64,000 nt of DNA from Syngnathus acus. Lineage: Eukaryota > Chordata > Actinopteri > Syngnathiformes > Syngnathidae. The notes beneath the pieces are model-generated. The model had not been told where the DNA came from. It saw nothing but the letters and a program-made list of their open reading frames with translations, and did no database searches. The stretch spans positions 1,946,795 through 2,010,794 of the forward strand of contig NC_051095.1 of assembly GCF_901709675.1 (NCBI RefSeq), read 5' to 3'. The position numbers and the translations under genes were made by a program. Below, in pieces: positions 12,235-24,300 of the stretch (the stretch's first letter is position 1; every line of letters begins with the position of its first letter).

Positions 12235-13093
12235 GTGAGTTCACGGACGCTTTTGCTTTGGAGTCAAAACTTTATATTTCTTCCTACCAAGTTTACGACA
12301 GAAGTGACACTTAGTGCAGTACTCAGAGTACACTAGTGTGATCATTAGAAATATTCGAGGGAGGAGTTTATTAGAATACTCACAAAGTGTACCAGTGCAC
12401 TTGACTGGAATCTAAGGGTAAGCGTAAAACTCTTGACACATCCAAACTTTTTTAGAACGTGTGTGAGCTGAAATTTGGCCGTAACCTCCAAAGATGAACA
12501 TTTCGTTTGGGAAAAGATGTCCCGCTAATTCACGGCGCCATTTTGACGACTCTCCAAATGCTCCTGGCAGGTGAAAATAAAGTCAGCCATTGCGTCTACA
12601 TTGTTCTTTTCTCCTCGGCTGCGTTCATTTGCGCTTTTTATTGTTTTAGTGAGTGATTTCCTGTCAAGAAGCTTCTCAGCATGATCTGATATCAGCATCT
12701 GCACTCAAAGCAATTGTTTGTGCTTTCTTCAGGATAGGCGCAAAGCACTTAACGGGAAATGACATCACCGCCTCATCCGCCGTGTCACTTCCTGCCGAGC
12801 TCAGATTGCATCAACGTGCCGCTACCAAATCTACCGATCCGTGTTCCGCCACAGTTTACCAGAGACCTTCTGGAGTCTTCTCGAGACGCATAAGACCAAC
12901 CATACTACAGGATAGACTCATCGGAGTCCTCCAGAGCCGTTCAGAGACCCACCAGAATCCCACCGAAGTTCTCAAGAGACCCCTCAGAATCCTGGAAAAC
13001 AAACCTGCCTTCTTGATAAAATTTCATCCAGATTTTCAAGCAGAAAACCAGCAAAGCCAAGGGTTACCACCAGAACCAGACCTGGATTTGACG

Positions 13094-16000
13094 ATGGAAG
13101 AGGATAATGATTCACATCGACCTTCACCCGTTCAGACTCCTCCTCCTTCCCTGAACACCCATCAGCCTTCTACCCCTGCTCAGCTGGACCCTCAGAACAC
13201 TCCTTCTGTTGCGCACCTGGACTGCTCGCTTCCTGTTCACCTGGACCCCCATCAGATCCCTCCTCTTGGTCACCTGGGCGACCTTCAGAATGCTGCTTCT
13301 GCTTACTTGGACCCCAGTCAGAGTTCTACTCACATGGACCCCCATCAAGCTCCTTCACCTGCTCACCTGAACTCCCAACTTCCTGCTCACCAGGACCCCA
13401 ATCAGGCTCCCCTTCTTGCTCACCCGGACCTTCAGCAGACTCCTACCACTGCTCACCGAGACCTCGAGCCTCCTGTTCACCCAGACCCCAATCAGACCTC
13501 TGCTCACCTTGAACCCCAGCTTCCTGCTCACTTGGACCTCCCTCAGACTCTTACTGACCCGAACCCCCATCAGACTTTTACCTCTGCTCTCCCATACCCC
13601 CACAAGACTCCTGCCCCTGCTCACAATGAACCCCCGCCTCCTGCTGAACTTGACCATCAGCAGGCGTTTCTTCCTGCTCACCTGGACCCTCATCCGGCTC
13701 CTCATCCTGCTCACTTGGACCTCCCTCAGACTCCGACTCTTACTGACCTGGACCCCCATCAGATTTCTACCTCTGCTCACCTAGATCCTCAGCAGACTCA
13801 TACGCCTGTTCACCTAGACTACCCTGCTTGCCTGGACCCCTGTAAGACTCCTCCCATAGCTCACCTTGACCTTCAGCCTTCCATTCAACTAAACCACTGT
13901 CAGACTCCTCCACCTGCTCACTTGGACCCTCATCAGGCTCCCGTCACCGCTCAACTGGACCCCTACAACAACCCTACCCCTGCTCACCCAGACCCCAATC
14001 AGACGCTAGTGCTTGCTCACCCGGACCTCATTCAAGCTTCTCCACTTGTTCACCTTGACCCCCAACTGGCTCCTCTTTCTTCTCACCTGGACCTCCATCC
14101 CACTCCTACCCCTGCACAGACTCCTCCACCTGCCCATCTTGATGACCCCCATCAGGCTCCTCCACCCGCTCACCTGGCCCCCCATCAGATTCCTCTTCCT
14201 GTTCACTCGGACTTTCCAGGTAGTTCTGAAGAGCCCAAACTTTGCGGTTTCCTGCAAAAGCAGGGGGGCCCTCTGCGGGCCTGGAAGCGGCGCTGGTTCA
14301 CCTATGAGGAGAAGCAGAACCAGATGTTCTACTACCGCACCCCTCAGGACGTGACTCCGCTGGGCCGGGTGGACCTCAGCTCCGCCACCTTCACCTACCC
14401 GCTCAAAGCCGAGATGGGCACCTTCCACATCGAGACGCCCGAGCGTACCTACACGTTAAAAGTACAACTCTGACAGCACAGACCCGTCGCAAACATCCCG
14501 TCCCGCCACTCGACCCGCGTTCTGCTCTTCCCTCCTCAGGCGGTGACGCAAGATCTGATGCTGTACTGGCTGCAGCAGCTGCAGCTCAAACGCTGGCAAC
14601 ACCGACAAAACCAGACAAACGCCTGCCCCGATGCCACGAGCGCAGGTGGGTCGTGCAACAGTGACCTCCGTACTTTCCGGTGTTTGTAGCGCCGTGAGCA
14701 GCAGTGAAGGTCAGCTGGTGTGGGGAAGGAATGTTGTGCAGCTGGGCGGGGTGGCAGGAAGCAGGAAGTGACTTTTTCAGGAGCTTCCTGTTGTTGCTGA
14801 GGACCCCTCTTTGGTGACATCATCAGCGAAATAAACCACAATCAGGACCCCCCATCCTCTTAGTATTTACAGTATGGCGTTATAAGTGTGTGTGTGTGTG
14901 TGTTTTGCCCCGTCACCATTTGACCTGTTCATCAGGAATCCAGCTTCTGTCGTGACTTGCCCGAGCATCGAAAAGTTTCACCCTCCCGTCTCGTAGACGT
15001 TATGCAAGTAGAGTCACAGCCCAGTCAAGTTCAGGCTTTTTTTTTTTTTATGACATCACACTTGGGAGTATTTTTGTATACACACAGGCAATGTATTCTT
15101 CCTAATCTATGAAAAATACAAAACGAGTTCAATTGTGGCTTTTTGTCCTCTACTTCTATTGAGGCATGTAAAAATGAATGAGAGCGCCCCCTAGTGCGAA
15201 AGTGCTCGTGACTAATCGGCGGCTTGTGGTCGCAGATGACTTCCTGCCCATGCTGAAGAGTCCCGCAGGACTGGTGGGGGAGGAGGCCGCCAGCGAGTCG
15301 CCTCAAAGGACGCCGCTCGCCAACATGTCCATCAAACATCCTTTCATCCAGATCCAGTGAGTCTCCTTTTCCATTCAAATAGTGAGGATGGAAGGAAGTG
15401 AGGAAGCGAGATCCTTTTGCCAACAACTGTTTTGTGTCCTATGACAGGAACACGGTCCACAGTTTTCGGAAGAGGTCATCTCAAGAGTGGCCCCAAAGTG
15501 TCTTCTACGTGCAAGCTCCAGCCGGAGGGGCCTCCGCCGCCAATGGCACCGGTATGTACCTGTTGCTATGAGACTGAAAGATCAGCTTCCCTGAAAAGCC
15601 CCGCCCCCAAATGAAAAAAAAAACACCTAGTCATTTCTTAAGTCCAAATTATTCCCTGACGATATTTTGCGGCGTCTGTAGGCAATTTCTTTTATTTGCC
15701 ACTGGGCTGGGTTCCTGTGAGAGCAATGTAGGATTATCTGAAAGTGCTGCAGATGTGGTCTTGGTCTCTTGGATGAATTGTCCCGAACTAGAACACCCTC
15801 AGTCATTTCTTCCAGCTACCGCATCGATGCCTCCTGCCGGGCTGGTCGGACGAGCGGCGGAGGATGGAGCCGGCGGAGCTCCGCTGGATTCTCCACGGAG
15901 GAGGAAGAATTTGAGCTCCTCGACGAGGACGGCGGCCATGTCCTCGGAGACCGTGTCCCGTCTCCGGCGGGACAAGGAGATGCTGACGGAGGAAGTTAAA

Positions 16001-18830
16001 GCTCAGAAGGTCAGGAGGCTCAGCTTGCACGATATCGTGCATAAAACACGCGCGGACAAGATTGGCCCTTTTTTTTTTTTTTTCACAGGAGCTCGTGTGG
16101 CTCCTCCACAAAACCTTGGAGGCGGCCCAGCGAGAAAAACGAACGTGCGCGGACTTTATGGCGGCGGAGGGCGAGCAGGAACGGCTGGAACTCCTGCGGC
16201 ATCGTGAGCGCCAGGCGGCCGACCTGCTCGGACGCGTCGAGCGAGCGCAGGCGGCGGCGGAGGCTACCAGACGCGATCTGGACCAGAGAGACCTGCAGGT
16301 GGCGCAATTGCAGGACGAGATCAGGAAGCTGACCGAGGAGAACCGAGCCAAGCGGGAGGTGAGCTGAGTTCCTGTGTCCAACTTCCCGTTGTTCTTTTGA
16401 ACCGAGGGAGCAAACCCTTTCACGATTGGTCATGACCGGTTCCCGTCTGATACCTGCTTAGGTGATCATCAAGCTGTCGGAGCACGTGGCCGCATGCGTG
16501 TCCGCTCCACCGAGTTGGACCGCACCCACCTGCGCTCCGGACTCGCTCAGACAACTCAAGCAGCGCGTGGAGGACCTGAAGGTCAGGAAAATGTTCTCGA
16601 GAGGTCGCCGACATGTCGGGCTGACGAAGTCACCTTTGTTTGCGTCTGCTTCAGGACGACATCGAGGCCTACAAGACGCAGAACCAGTTTCTCAACTCTG
16701 AGATCTTCCAGCTAACCAAACTGTGGAGGAAGAGCTCGGAGCAGGAGCGAAGTCTGATGGTCAAGGTGGGTCGGCGGGATTGTCAGGCCAGCTTCCTCTG
16801 TGTCTCGGCCGACTGACGGTTTTTCCCGCCGCAGTGCGCCTACCTGGAGGCGTGGCAGTGCCAGGCCGAGAGTCGCTACCTGGGAGTTTTGCGGAAGCTC
16901 CAGGAGAACAGAAGTCTGGATCCGGACCAACAGCGGACGATTCAAAAGATGGTAGAGGACGCTCTGCAGGGGCAGGCCAAGAACATCAAAGCCTCCACAA
17001 ACAGCCTCCATGACGAGTACGGATTCAAGATCGTCCCCGACTACGAGGTTGAAGACGTGAAGCTTCTGGCCAAGATACAAGCGCTGGAGATCCGCTCGCA
17101 TAACCTGCTGCGACAGGTCTGATCTGACACCAGCCTCTGGTCTACCGGACCATACTTCATCCCGTCTTTGTTGCAGGAGGGTCGAGAGCGCCTCCTATTG
17201 AGCCGCTGGGCTCAGTACCTTGCCGGCAGGTCCGATGATGACTTTTGCCCTTCGCCAGAACTCAAAGGTCTTCTACGGGCCGGCGTCCCTCCAGAGTACC
17301 GGCAGCGCGTCTGGCGCTGCTTGGTCCGAATCAGGACCAGGGTTGCCAGAGAGCGCCACCCGCAGCGATACCAGGAGGTAGGTCCCGCCCATTCCCGAAC
17401 TGTCACGTTCACGTTGGGTCTGACTGACGTCCTTCCCTCCCGTGTGTCTCCAGTTGTGTGACAAGAGTCACACGTGTCCTCATCCCGCCTCCAGGCAGAT
17501 CCAGTTGGACCTTCACCGAACCCTAACCAGCAACCGCAATTTCTCCTCCCCGTCTAGCCCCGCCCACCAGCAGCTGCAGCGCATCCTATTGGCCTTCTCT
17601 TGGCAGAATCCTTCCATCGGCTACTGCCAGGGTCTCAACAGGTACGCCCGCTCCAGAAATACCGCGATACACCTTCCGTACGCCTCGTTTCATGGAGAAT
17701 CAGCTTGACTCGCTGTGACGCATGTCCCAGGTTGGCTGCCATTGCTCTTCTGGTCCTCCAGAGTGAGGAGGACGCCTTTTGGTGCGTGGTGGCCGTGGTG
17801 GATGCCATCATGCCTCAGGACTACTACACCAAGAACCTGCTGGCTGCGCAGGTCCGCAATGATCTCACTTTGTAGAGCGCGGAGCGGCTTGACCGATCAA
17901 GTTCCCCACTTCCAGGCGGACCAGCATGTCCTGAAGGACTTCCTGGTGGAGAAGCTTCCTCGACTGGCGGCCCACTTTGACCTTCACGGCACTGACGTGT
18001 CTCTGGTCTCCTTCAACTGGTTCCTGGTGGTTTTTGTGGAGAGTCTTCCCAGTGATATCCTGCTGCCTCTCTGGGATGCCTTTTTGTACGAGGGCACCAA
18101 GGTACGGACACGCAACGCTCTCTCACGCACACTCATTGATAAGTCTTCTTGTGCTACAGGTGATGTTCAGGTACGCTTTGGCTCTCTTCAAATACAAAGA
18201 AGACGACATCCTGAAGATCCACGACAGCGTGGACATCTACCAGTACCTTCGCTTCTTTACCAAGACCATCACAGATGCCAGGTACTGGGACCACCTGCAC
18301 CGGTCACACCCAACCTCTTATGAAAGGGAAACCAAAGCAAGGAGGTCAAACAACCCTGGTCGGTTTTAATCGTCAAACTCACTAGCGTCTAATAAACATG
18401 TCGGTCTCGAGGCGACATAATGCTGCGAGATGAGAGAGGAGGCGGAGTTTGGTGGTATCTGAGCCAGTGGAGCACTCGAGTACAGTTTTGTTCTCAAGCT
18501 ATGTTCAACACTGTTTCTCTGAGCGCTGTGCGAGAAGGGCGCCCTCTACTGGCGTGTCATCATGACTGACTCGTGTTGGCATTGGTCCGATGGCTTGCGC
18601 GTGTGCATGCGTGCAGGAAGCTGATGGGAATGGCCTTCGCCGACATGAACCCGTTCCCCGGCCGCCTGCTGAAGAACCGACGGGCGCTTCATCTGGAACG
18701 CTTGCAAAGGGAACTGCGAGAGCTGGAGGAGCAGCAGAAGGCCTTTGCGGCGCTCAGCGGCGACTGCTCGCAGCAGCAGGACAACCAGATGGACAATGTG
18801 GCCAGCGAGGATGACGAGGAGATGAGTTAA
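13094..18830 (+). CDS. tbc1d2: TBC1 domain family member 2 (Armus-type Rab GAP)
   Basis: Fifteen coding exons join in phase to 1235 residues: 13094-14461, 14540-14645, 15236-15356, 15448-15551, 15816-16009, 16089-16358, 16462-16581, 16655-16765, 16835-17116, 17177-17377, 17454-17641, 17731-17851, 17916-18101, 18160-18281, 18617-18830. TBC1D2 links Rac1 to Rab7 inactivation at endosomes and junctions. The PH domain starts near residue 382 (KLCGFLQKQGGPLRAWKRRW) and is followed by coiled coil. The TBC domain (about 915-1160) keeps both catalytic fingers: the IxxDxxR arginine (Arg981) and the YCQG glutamine (Gln1018). Human TBC1D2 has 928 residues; the excess here is an N-terminal repeat region encoded by the first exon. 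The ATG at 13094 is the first in that open frame and has a good Kozak context. Synteny with slc44a1-abca1 favours TBC1D2 over TBC1D2B. I see no AATAAA for about 1 kb after the stop. Confidence 0.9.
13172..14215 (+). repeat. tbc1d2: Coding tandem repeat, 33-bp period, in tbc1d2 exon 1
   Basis: About thirty degenerate copies of an 11-residue unit resembling PAHLDPHQTPx occupy roughly residues 27-375, directly before the PH domain. Units vary in length (8-12 residues) and sequence but keep His-Leu-Asp-Pro and Gln-x-Pro. The region is predicted to be disordered. Because the unit lacks stops in several frames, other frames and the opposite strand are also open, so openness alone is weak evidence. 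In-frame continuity with the PH domain is the better argument. Confidence 0.8.
18282..18396 (+). other. tbc1d2: Possible alternative 3' end in the last tbc1d2 intron
   Basis: Reading through the exon 14 donor gives 29 further codons to TAA at 18367-18369, followed by AATAAA at 18391-18396. This would produce a TBC1D2 that keeps the catalytic fingers but replaces the normal C-terminal 71 residues. It is a sequence-only prediction. Confidence 0.4.
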
Positions 18831-20524
18831 AGACAGTCACCGTAATCTGGCCACTTGAGGCTGATTCGTCTTCACGACAGCGCTGGGGGCTCCAGCCTAA
18901 ATTTCGGGAGGGGGGGGCGGTGCCCTCATGGATAAGAGCCAACAACAATGACATCTGACAAAAAGACACACAAGCCTCATTGACGCCTAACTTTAGCTCA
19001 CCAAAAGCTGGTTTAACATCAACAAAATGCTGACGGGTAATGGTTCAAAGTTTGTCAATACCCAGACTAGTTTTGGAGCCAAAACCGGAATGTGTTCTCA
19101 TGACAAATGTTTACATAAAATTGTCTTCCAATTTCACTTGTCTAGCCTGTTCTTTACAATGACTTTCTTTTTGAATCCAATCATGTCCATGACTTCGGGA
19201 CTTCTGCCATTTCTTTGGGGTTCTTTCCTGTTCCAAAAGATGGTGAGACAGGAAGTGCCTCTTTGCACTTATACTGGCACAGTGCAACAGCGCCATCTAT
19301 TAATGACATTAGTGTACTGCAACAGTTGGCGAGCCTCACATCTTAAGTTCATGTTTTCACATACTTGCAGTACGCATTCTGATTTTCCATAGTCCGGCTC
19401 ATGTGTTAAATATTTTCTCTTTCATACAGCACATTTTCTTTTGCTGTGTATAAAATGTTCGAGGTGAGGCAGACAAAGAGGGCAGCCACACCAAAGGGGG
19501 CGTACGAGAGCCCGCGGGTTCTTCTTCTCGGTATACACCTGGCTAGCTAGCCGTTAGCTTGGTAGTCATGTTCACTTTGAATTTGTCAAGCTGACGAGGC
19601 TGATGTAGTCAAAAGAGTCTGACTTGCTCTTAAATGGTTGGGAATGAATGAGCGCAAAAATTTCTGGGCAGCTAGACGTCTATTCGCCGACAAGGTTCTA
19701 ATTTCGATGGTACCTGAGGTGACGCCAGTTTGCTCCACTTTTGAAGACTTTGGAGACCACTAAAGGTAAGATAGTCAACGTTTTTAAATTCCACTTAAAA
19801 CAAACAACAAAAGGTTTGGCATGGTCTGTTCAAAAGATTCGTGGATGCTCATAAAAAGTTACATTTATATGAGGCGAAAGTTTGGAAAAACGACTGAATC
19901 TACAAATGCCAAATTAAATTAAAGATAGGCCTTATAGGCTTGAATTTGCACGTCATTTAATGAGAAGCCTCTTCAGAACAAATTCTGTATGTATGTAAAA
20001 TGAATGTTGATAAACTTTATTTGTGTGTCGCATGATCATGGCACTTTCAGTTCCATTTTTTTTTCTGCTAGATATATATATGGATGTATATTTGGGGTGT
20101 CTAGAATGATTAAAAAAAAAAAACTCAGTTGCACCCTGTGGAAAATTGAGCAATTTCTTTTCTGTAAATGTATATTGCCCATCAATGTTTCTGTGAAAGA
20201 ATTTGGGGTATTTAAATTGTTTTAAATTTTTCCCCAAACGCATTTCACAAGCTCAATTATACATGATTTTTTTAAAATATTTTTTATATTATTCAATATA
20301 TATAATATATAGATGATCATATTTGTTGTTATTGTACCCCCATTTAAGTCCAACATATTTTTCATGATATTATTCATCACAAGGGTCAAATATTTTCCGA
20401 AATAATTTCTCAGCCCCCGTATTTGTCAGTCTAACCCACCTTTTGCCCCGGGAAAGAAAAATGACTAAAACGGTCCCTGTCACAATGATTAAAGGTAGAA
20501 GATGACAATCCACGGGTGATGATT
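18831..20524. other. Convergent intergenic region tbc1d2 / slc44a1
   Basis: No gene is seen. The left part should contain the tbc1d2 3' UTR, but the only poly(A)-like words I find are ATTAAA at 19913 and 19918. The right part is very AT-rich (about 19860-20410). A GCTAGC/GTTAGC cluster lies at 19541-19558. Confidence 0.5.
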
Positions 20525-20530
20525 TTTATT
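20525..20530 (-). terminator. slc44a1: Probable poly(A) signal of slc44a1
   Basis: AATAAA on the minus strand lies about 820 bp after the stop codon of the short terminal exon, giving a 3' UTR of about 0.85 kb. Confidence 0.5.
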
Positions 20531-21348
20531 CGACTATTTTTCTTAAAAAAAAAAAAAGAAAAAAAAACGAATATAAGAAAGCATAAATATCAAAAAAACC
20601 TCCAGGAACAGAAGAAAAAGTTGAGTGAGCCAAAACGCTCGCTCGAGTCACATGACTTCCACGACGGCCATGATGACGAAGATGACAGCATGCCTGTTTC
20701 CTGCCGACGTGTTGGGAGGCTTCAGCGCAGCGCCACCTAGCAAGTGTGCTGTGATGTCACAATTTTGCCAACCAGCACATGGCCTTGTCAAATGTTTTCA
20801 ACGATCCTGGCGTCAAATCGAAAGTGGACGCTGTAGAAGGGTTCCGCTTTTACAGGTGGAGTGATCCAAAGAAGTTGAACTTCCTGTCCCGTTTGTCGGT
20901 GGTTGTCTTACGATCACTAGCGAGCGTCATCAGCACAAACGACGGCACTTCCCGGTAACACTTAAACTTCCTGAGAAGTTAGCGTCTCCAATAGGAAGCC
21001 TTTTTTTTTTCATTGCCGTCGCCTCCGCCACTCATCACATTTGCGTCGCGACCAGAGTCCCCGATGACATCATCATCATCATTGTCAGATGGTTAAGCGT
21101 CTTGATGTCCAAATCAAGAAAATACAAACAAACCAACAAGTGTCCTTGAAGTGAAGATGAGTCAGTCTCACAAAAGAAGGATCAAACCAAGAACAAAGGA
21201 GCAGTGCTTCCTTATAAAGTGCTTGTTACGTCGACTTATTGTTATTAAAATATTGTTTTCCTGGAGTGAAAAGACAGTAAACAAGTTACACGTTGCTAAA
21301 AAATAAATCTTTTCTTTCAACAAGTCCCACTGGCTGCTTTTCGATTGG

Positions 21349-24300
21349 TCAAGCCGAACTCGTCCCGGGAGCCTGAAACGAGAAAGACACGGTGAAACGC
21401 GAACATTGTGGCTAATCGTGGACTAGCTAGCGGCTACGTGGCATACCGGCAGGTGTTGCGATGATGATGATGATGAAGAGGTAGTGATGGAAAACCACAA
21501 AAAGGATCAAATGAATTGATGATGATGAAAAAGGATGGGCGAGCAGCGATACCAGGTGTCGTTCTTGAGACAATACAGCCCATATTCCGATACCAGAAGC
21601 CGATACTTAAGGCAAAAATAGAGTAAGTCCTCCTCGGTACTCACGATTGATATATGGACAAAATGGTATCAAGGCTGACAAACACTGGTATCGAACACCC
21701 CCAATGAAGATGATGCTAATGATGACCATGGCAATGATGATGAAGACGATGCTGACAATAAGGCAGTTAGCACGTAGCCGTTAGCTCGTGCACATCAGTG
21801 CTTGCGGTCGGTTCCGTCAGTGCACTGCGATTAGCTGGCGGAGCCAGTCGGTATGGGAGGGGCGGAGCTCGCGGGCTCGCCCAGCAGGCGTCCGAAGAGG
21901 AAGAGGGAGGAGGTGGGCAGATAGACGCACAGGAAAAGGAAGACGTCGTGGCTGAGGCACAACAGGAAGTCGGCGTGTGGCGTCAAGGCGCAGTCCAGGA
22001 AGACGGCCACCAGGAGGTAGTAGACCTGGAACTCCTCCAGCTCCTCCCACTCCACATACACGCTGATGCTGGCCCCACCCCCTGGATCACCTCCCGCACT
22101 CACCATGGGTTTCATCTCCGCCCCCTCCGACGGCGCCTCCTTGACTCGGCTCCGCCCCCGGCCAACCACCCGCTCGGTGCGCCGGCTGCGCTCCACCAGT
22201 TCCTGCGCGCAAGCCACATTGGAAATGTAGCCACAAAGAAGTGGCAAATTCCTTTTGAACGGCACTCACCATGAGAGCTTTGTCCATGAAGAACTCCTTT
22301 CCCGGCGTGCCGTCGTTGTACTTGGTGTCGATGGCGAAACAAAGGAAGAGTACGTCTACCACCATCTCGAAGACAGACAGGAAGCAGTGCGCCACCAGGA
22401 AGGCGAACAGACAAACGATGACCAGGGGAAGCACCCACTCGGCGTAATCCCGCCGCGCATTGAGCAGCACCACGCCGGCGAACGCCGTGGTGGTGACGAT
22501 CAGGATCTGGTGGAGGAAGAGGAGCTTAGCCCGTATCTGGATGGCATCACGTCCGCCAGCGCTCACCTTCCCCAGGAAGAGCACAAAGTCCCCCATGGCG
22601 TTGACGGTGGCCACTCGCAGGGCGTTCTCCACCAGCAGGACAAAAGCGTCTCGCGCCGACGTGCAGAAGCCCGTACTGTTGATGGCCGTGGCCGCGTACG
22701 CGTTCTGGCCAAGGGCAAAAACTTTCATTTGGATTTTTGACGACAACAACCAAACAACCGATGAGCCGTGGCCTTTTGTATTCCCACAAGACTATGTGAG
22801 ATGTTTCTGTGATATTGTTATTAGATTTGATTATCCAAGGTGTCCCGAGATTTGCCTGTCTGAAAGAAGTCACCTGATTGAGATAATTGAGGCACTTCTC
22901 CAAACACCACAAGCAGCAGATGCACGACTTGAGCGCGCAGCGAGCGCACGCGTTCTCCTGAAACACAAGGCGCACGCGTTAACTGAGCTCGCCGGGCCCC
23001 GAGATGACGCCACCGCCGGTGCCGTTACCTTCCCTTTGAGCTGCTTGTGCACGTAGATGAGGAGGAGTCTGGGGATCTTGACCAGCGTGATGATGAAGGA
23101 GCCTTTGGCCACCGTGCCCACGTGATACCTCAGCAGCCGCAAGGCCGCACGCACGATGGGCCACGCCGGGAGGCGCTTCTTGTCCCTGCAAAGGCGCCAT
23201 CGCATAGTCACAATAGTCACGATCCTCGCAGGTGCCTTCACATACCGCATTCTTTATCCTCTGCGAAGAACGACGGACTAATAATAGTGGCGTGTTGACG
23301 CTAGCGCTACGTGCGGTTGCTAAACTGACCTGGTGAAATAGTAGGTGACCACGGCGCCCGCCACCGTCATCTGCTGGCAGGCCAAGATGAACTCGGTGAT
23401 CCACAGCAGGCCCACGGCATGGAACCACGTCAGGTACTCCAAGCGACCCGTCAGACGGAACTCGGTCAGGCCCGACTCCTCATTGTGCACCGCCTCCCCT
23501 GCGGCGGCAGACACTAGCTTACTCTGAGGCTAGCTAGCGTTAGCGAGTACAGCCTATTGACGAGCACCCGCCCGTGACGTGACACACGTTTGCCCGAGCG
23601 CTGGCAAGATGTTTGTTGCGCATACCGCTGGTTCCCAGGAAGAGCAGAACGAGGACCCAGTAGATCCAGAAGAGGAGCAGCACGAGGAAGGTCACGAAGG
23701 GCTGCAGCACCAGCAGCGGCAGGTGGATGAAAACTTTTCCGGCCACGTGGAACAAGGCGATGGCAAGTGCCACGCGCTTCCTCATGAACAGCATCAACAG
23801 CAGTAGGATCACCTGAGCGCGACAAAAGCTCGCCACAAAATCCCAACACCACCAAGTACTACTAACGGTCTCTGTACCGTGAAGACGGAGGCGGCGATGG
23901 CGTAGACCAGCAGCGTCCGGTCGTCGTCCTGACCCGCTTCTTCCTCTTTGGCCGGCTCGGCGTTCGTGTCGTTTCTGTGGAGACGGTGGTCCACGTAGAA
24001 CCACCACAGGATGCTGGTCCCCGCTGAGACAACACACTCGTCACGCCAATGCTCCAACTTTGAAAACAAGGCCGGCGGGAAATGAGCTCACCTAGAGAGC
24101 CGAGCACCGCCACCGAGGTGAGGATCCACACCAGTACCGCCGAGATGTAGCGAATGATCACCGTCAGCGTCATCGACAACACTAAGACACACGCACACGG
24201 AGGTTAGTGAGTCATAGACGTTGGCGGACTTTGGTGAAGCGTTTGGGAACTGACCCAGCGCGAGGAGACAAAGTCCTACGATGACTTCTTTGCTGGCCGC

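Noticed and set aside
12653-13093. Longer N-terminus for tbc1d2 starting at 12653
   Set aside because: The codon there is GTG, and no ATG occurs in frame until 13094; the segment is better seen as 5' UTR.
13124-14428. Open frames antisense to, and in another frame of, tbc1d2 exon 1
   Set aside because: The 33-bp repeat lacks stops in several frames; only the plus frame that runs into the PH domain has a recognisable product.
21798-22274. Plus-strand 158-residue open frame
   Set aside because: It is the complement of GC-rich slc44a1 sequence, with no family resemblance and no gene-like context.
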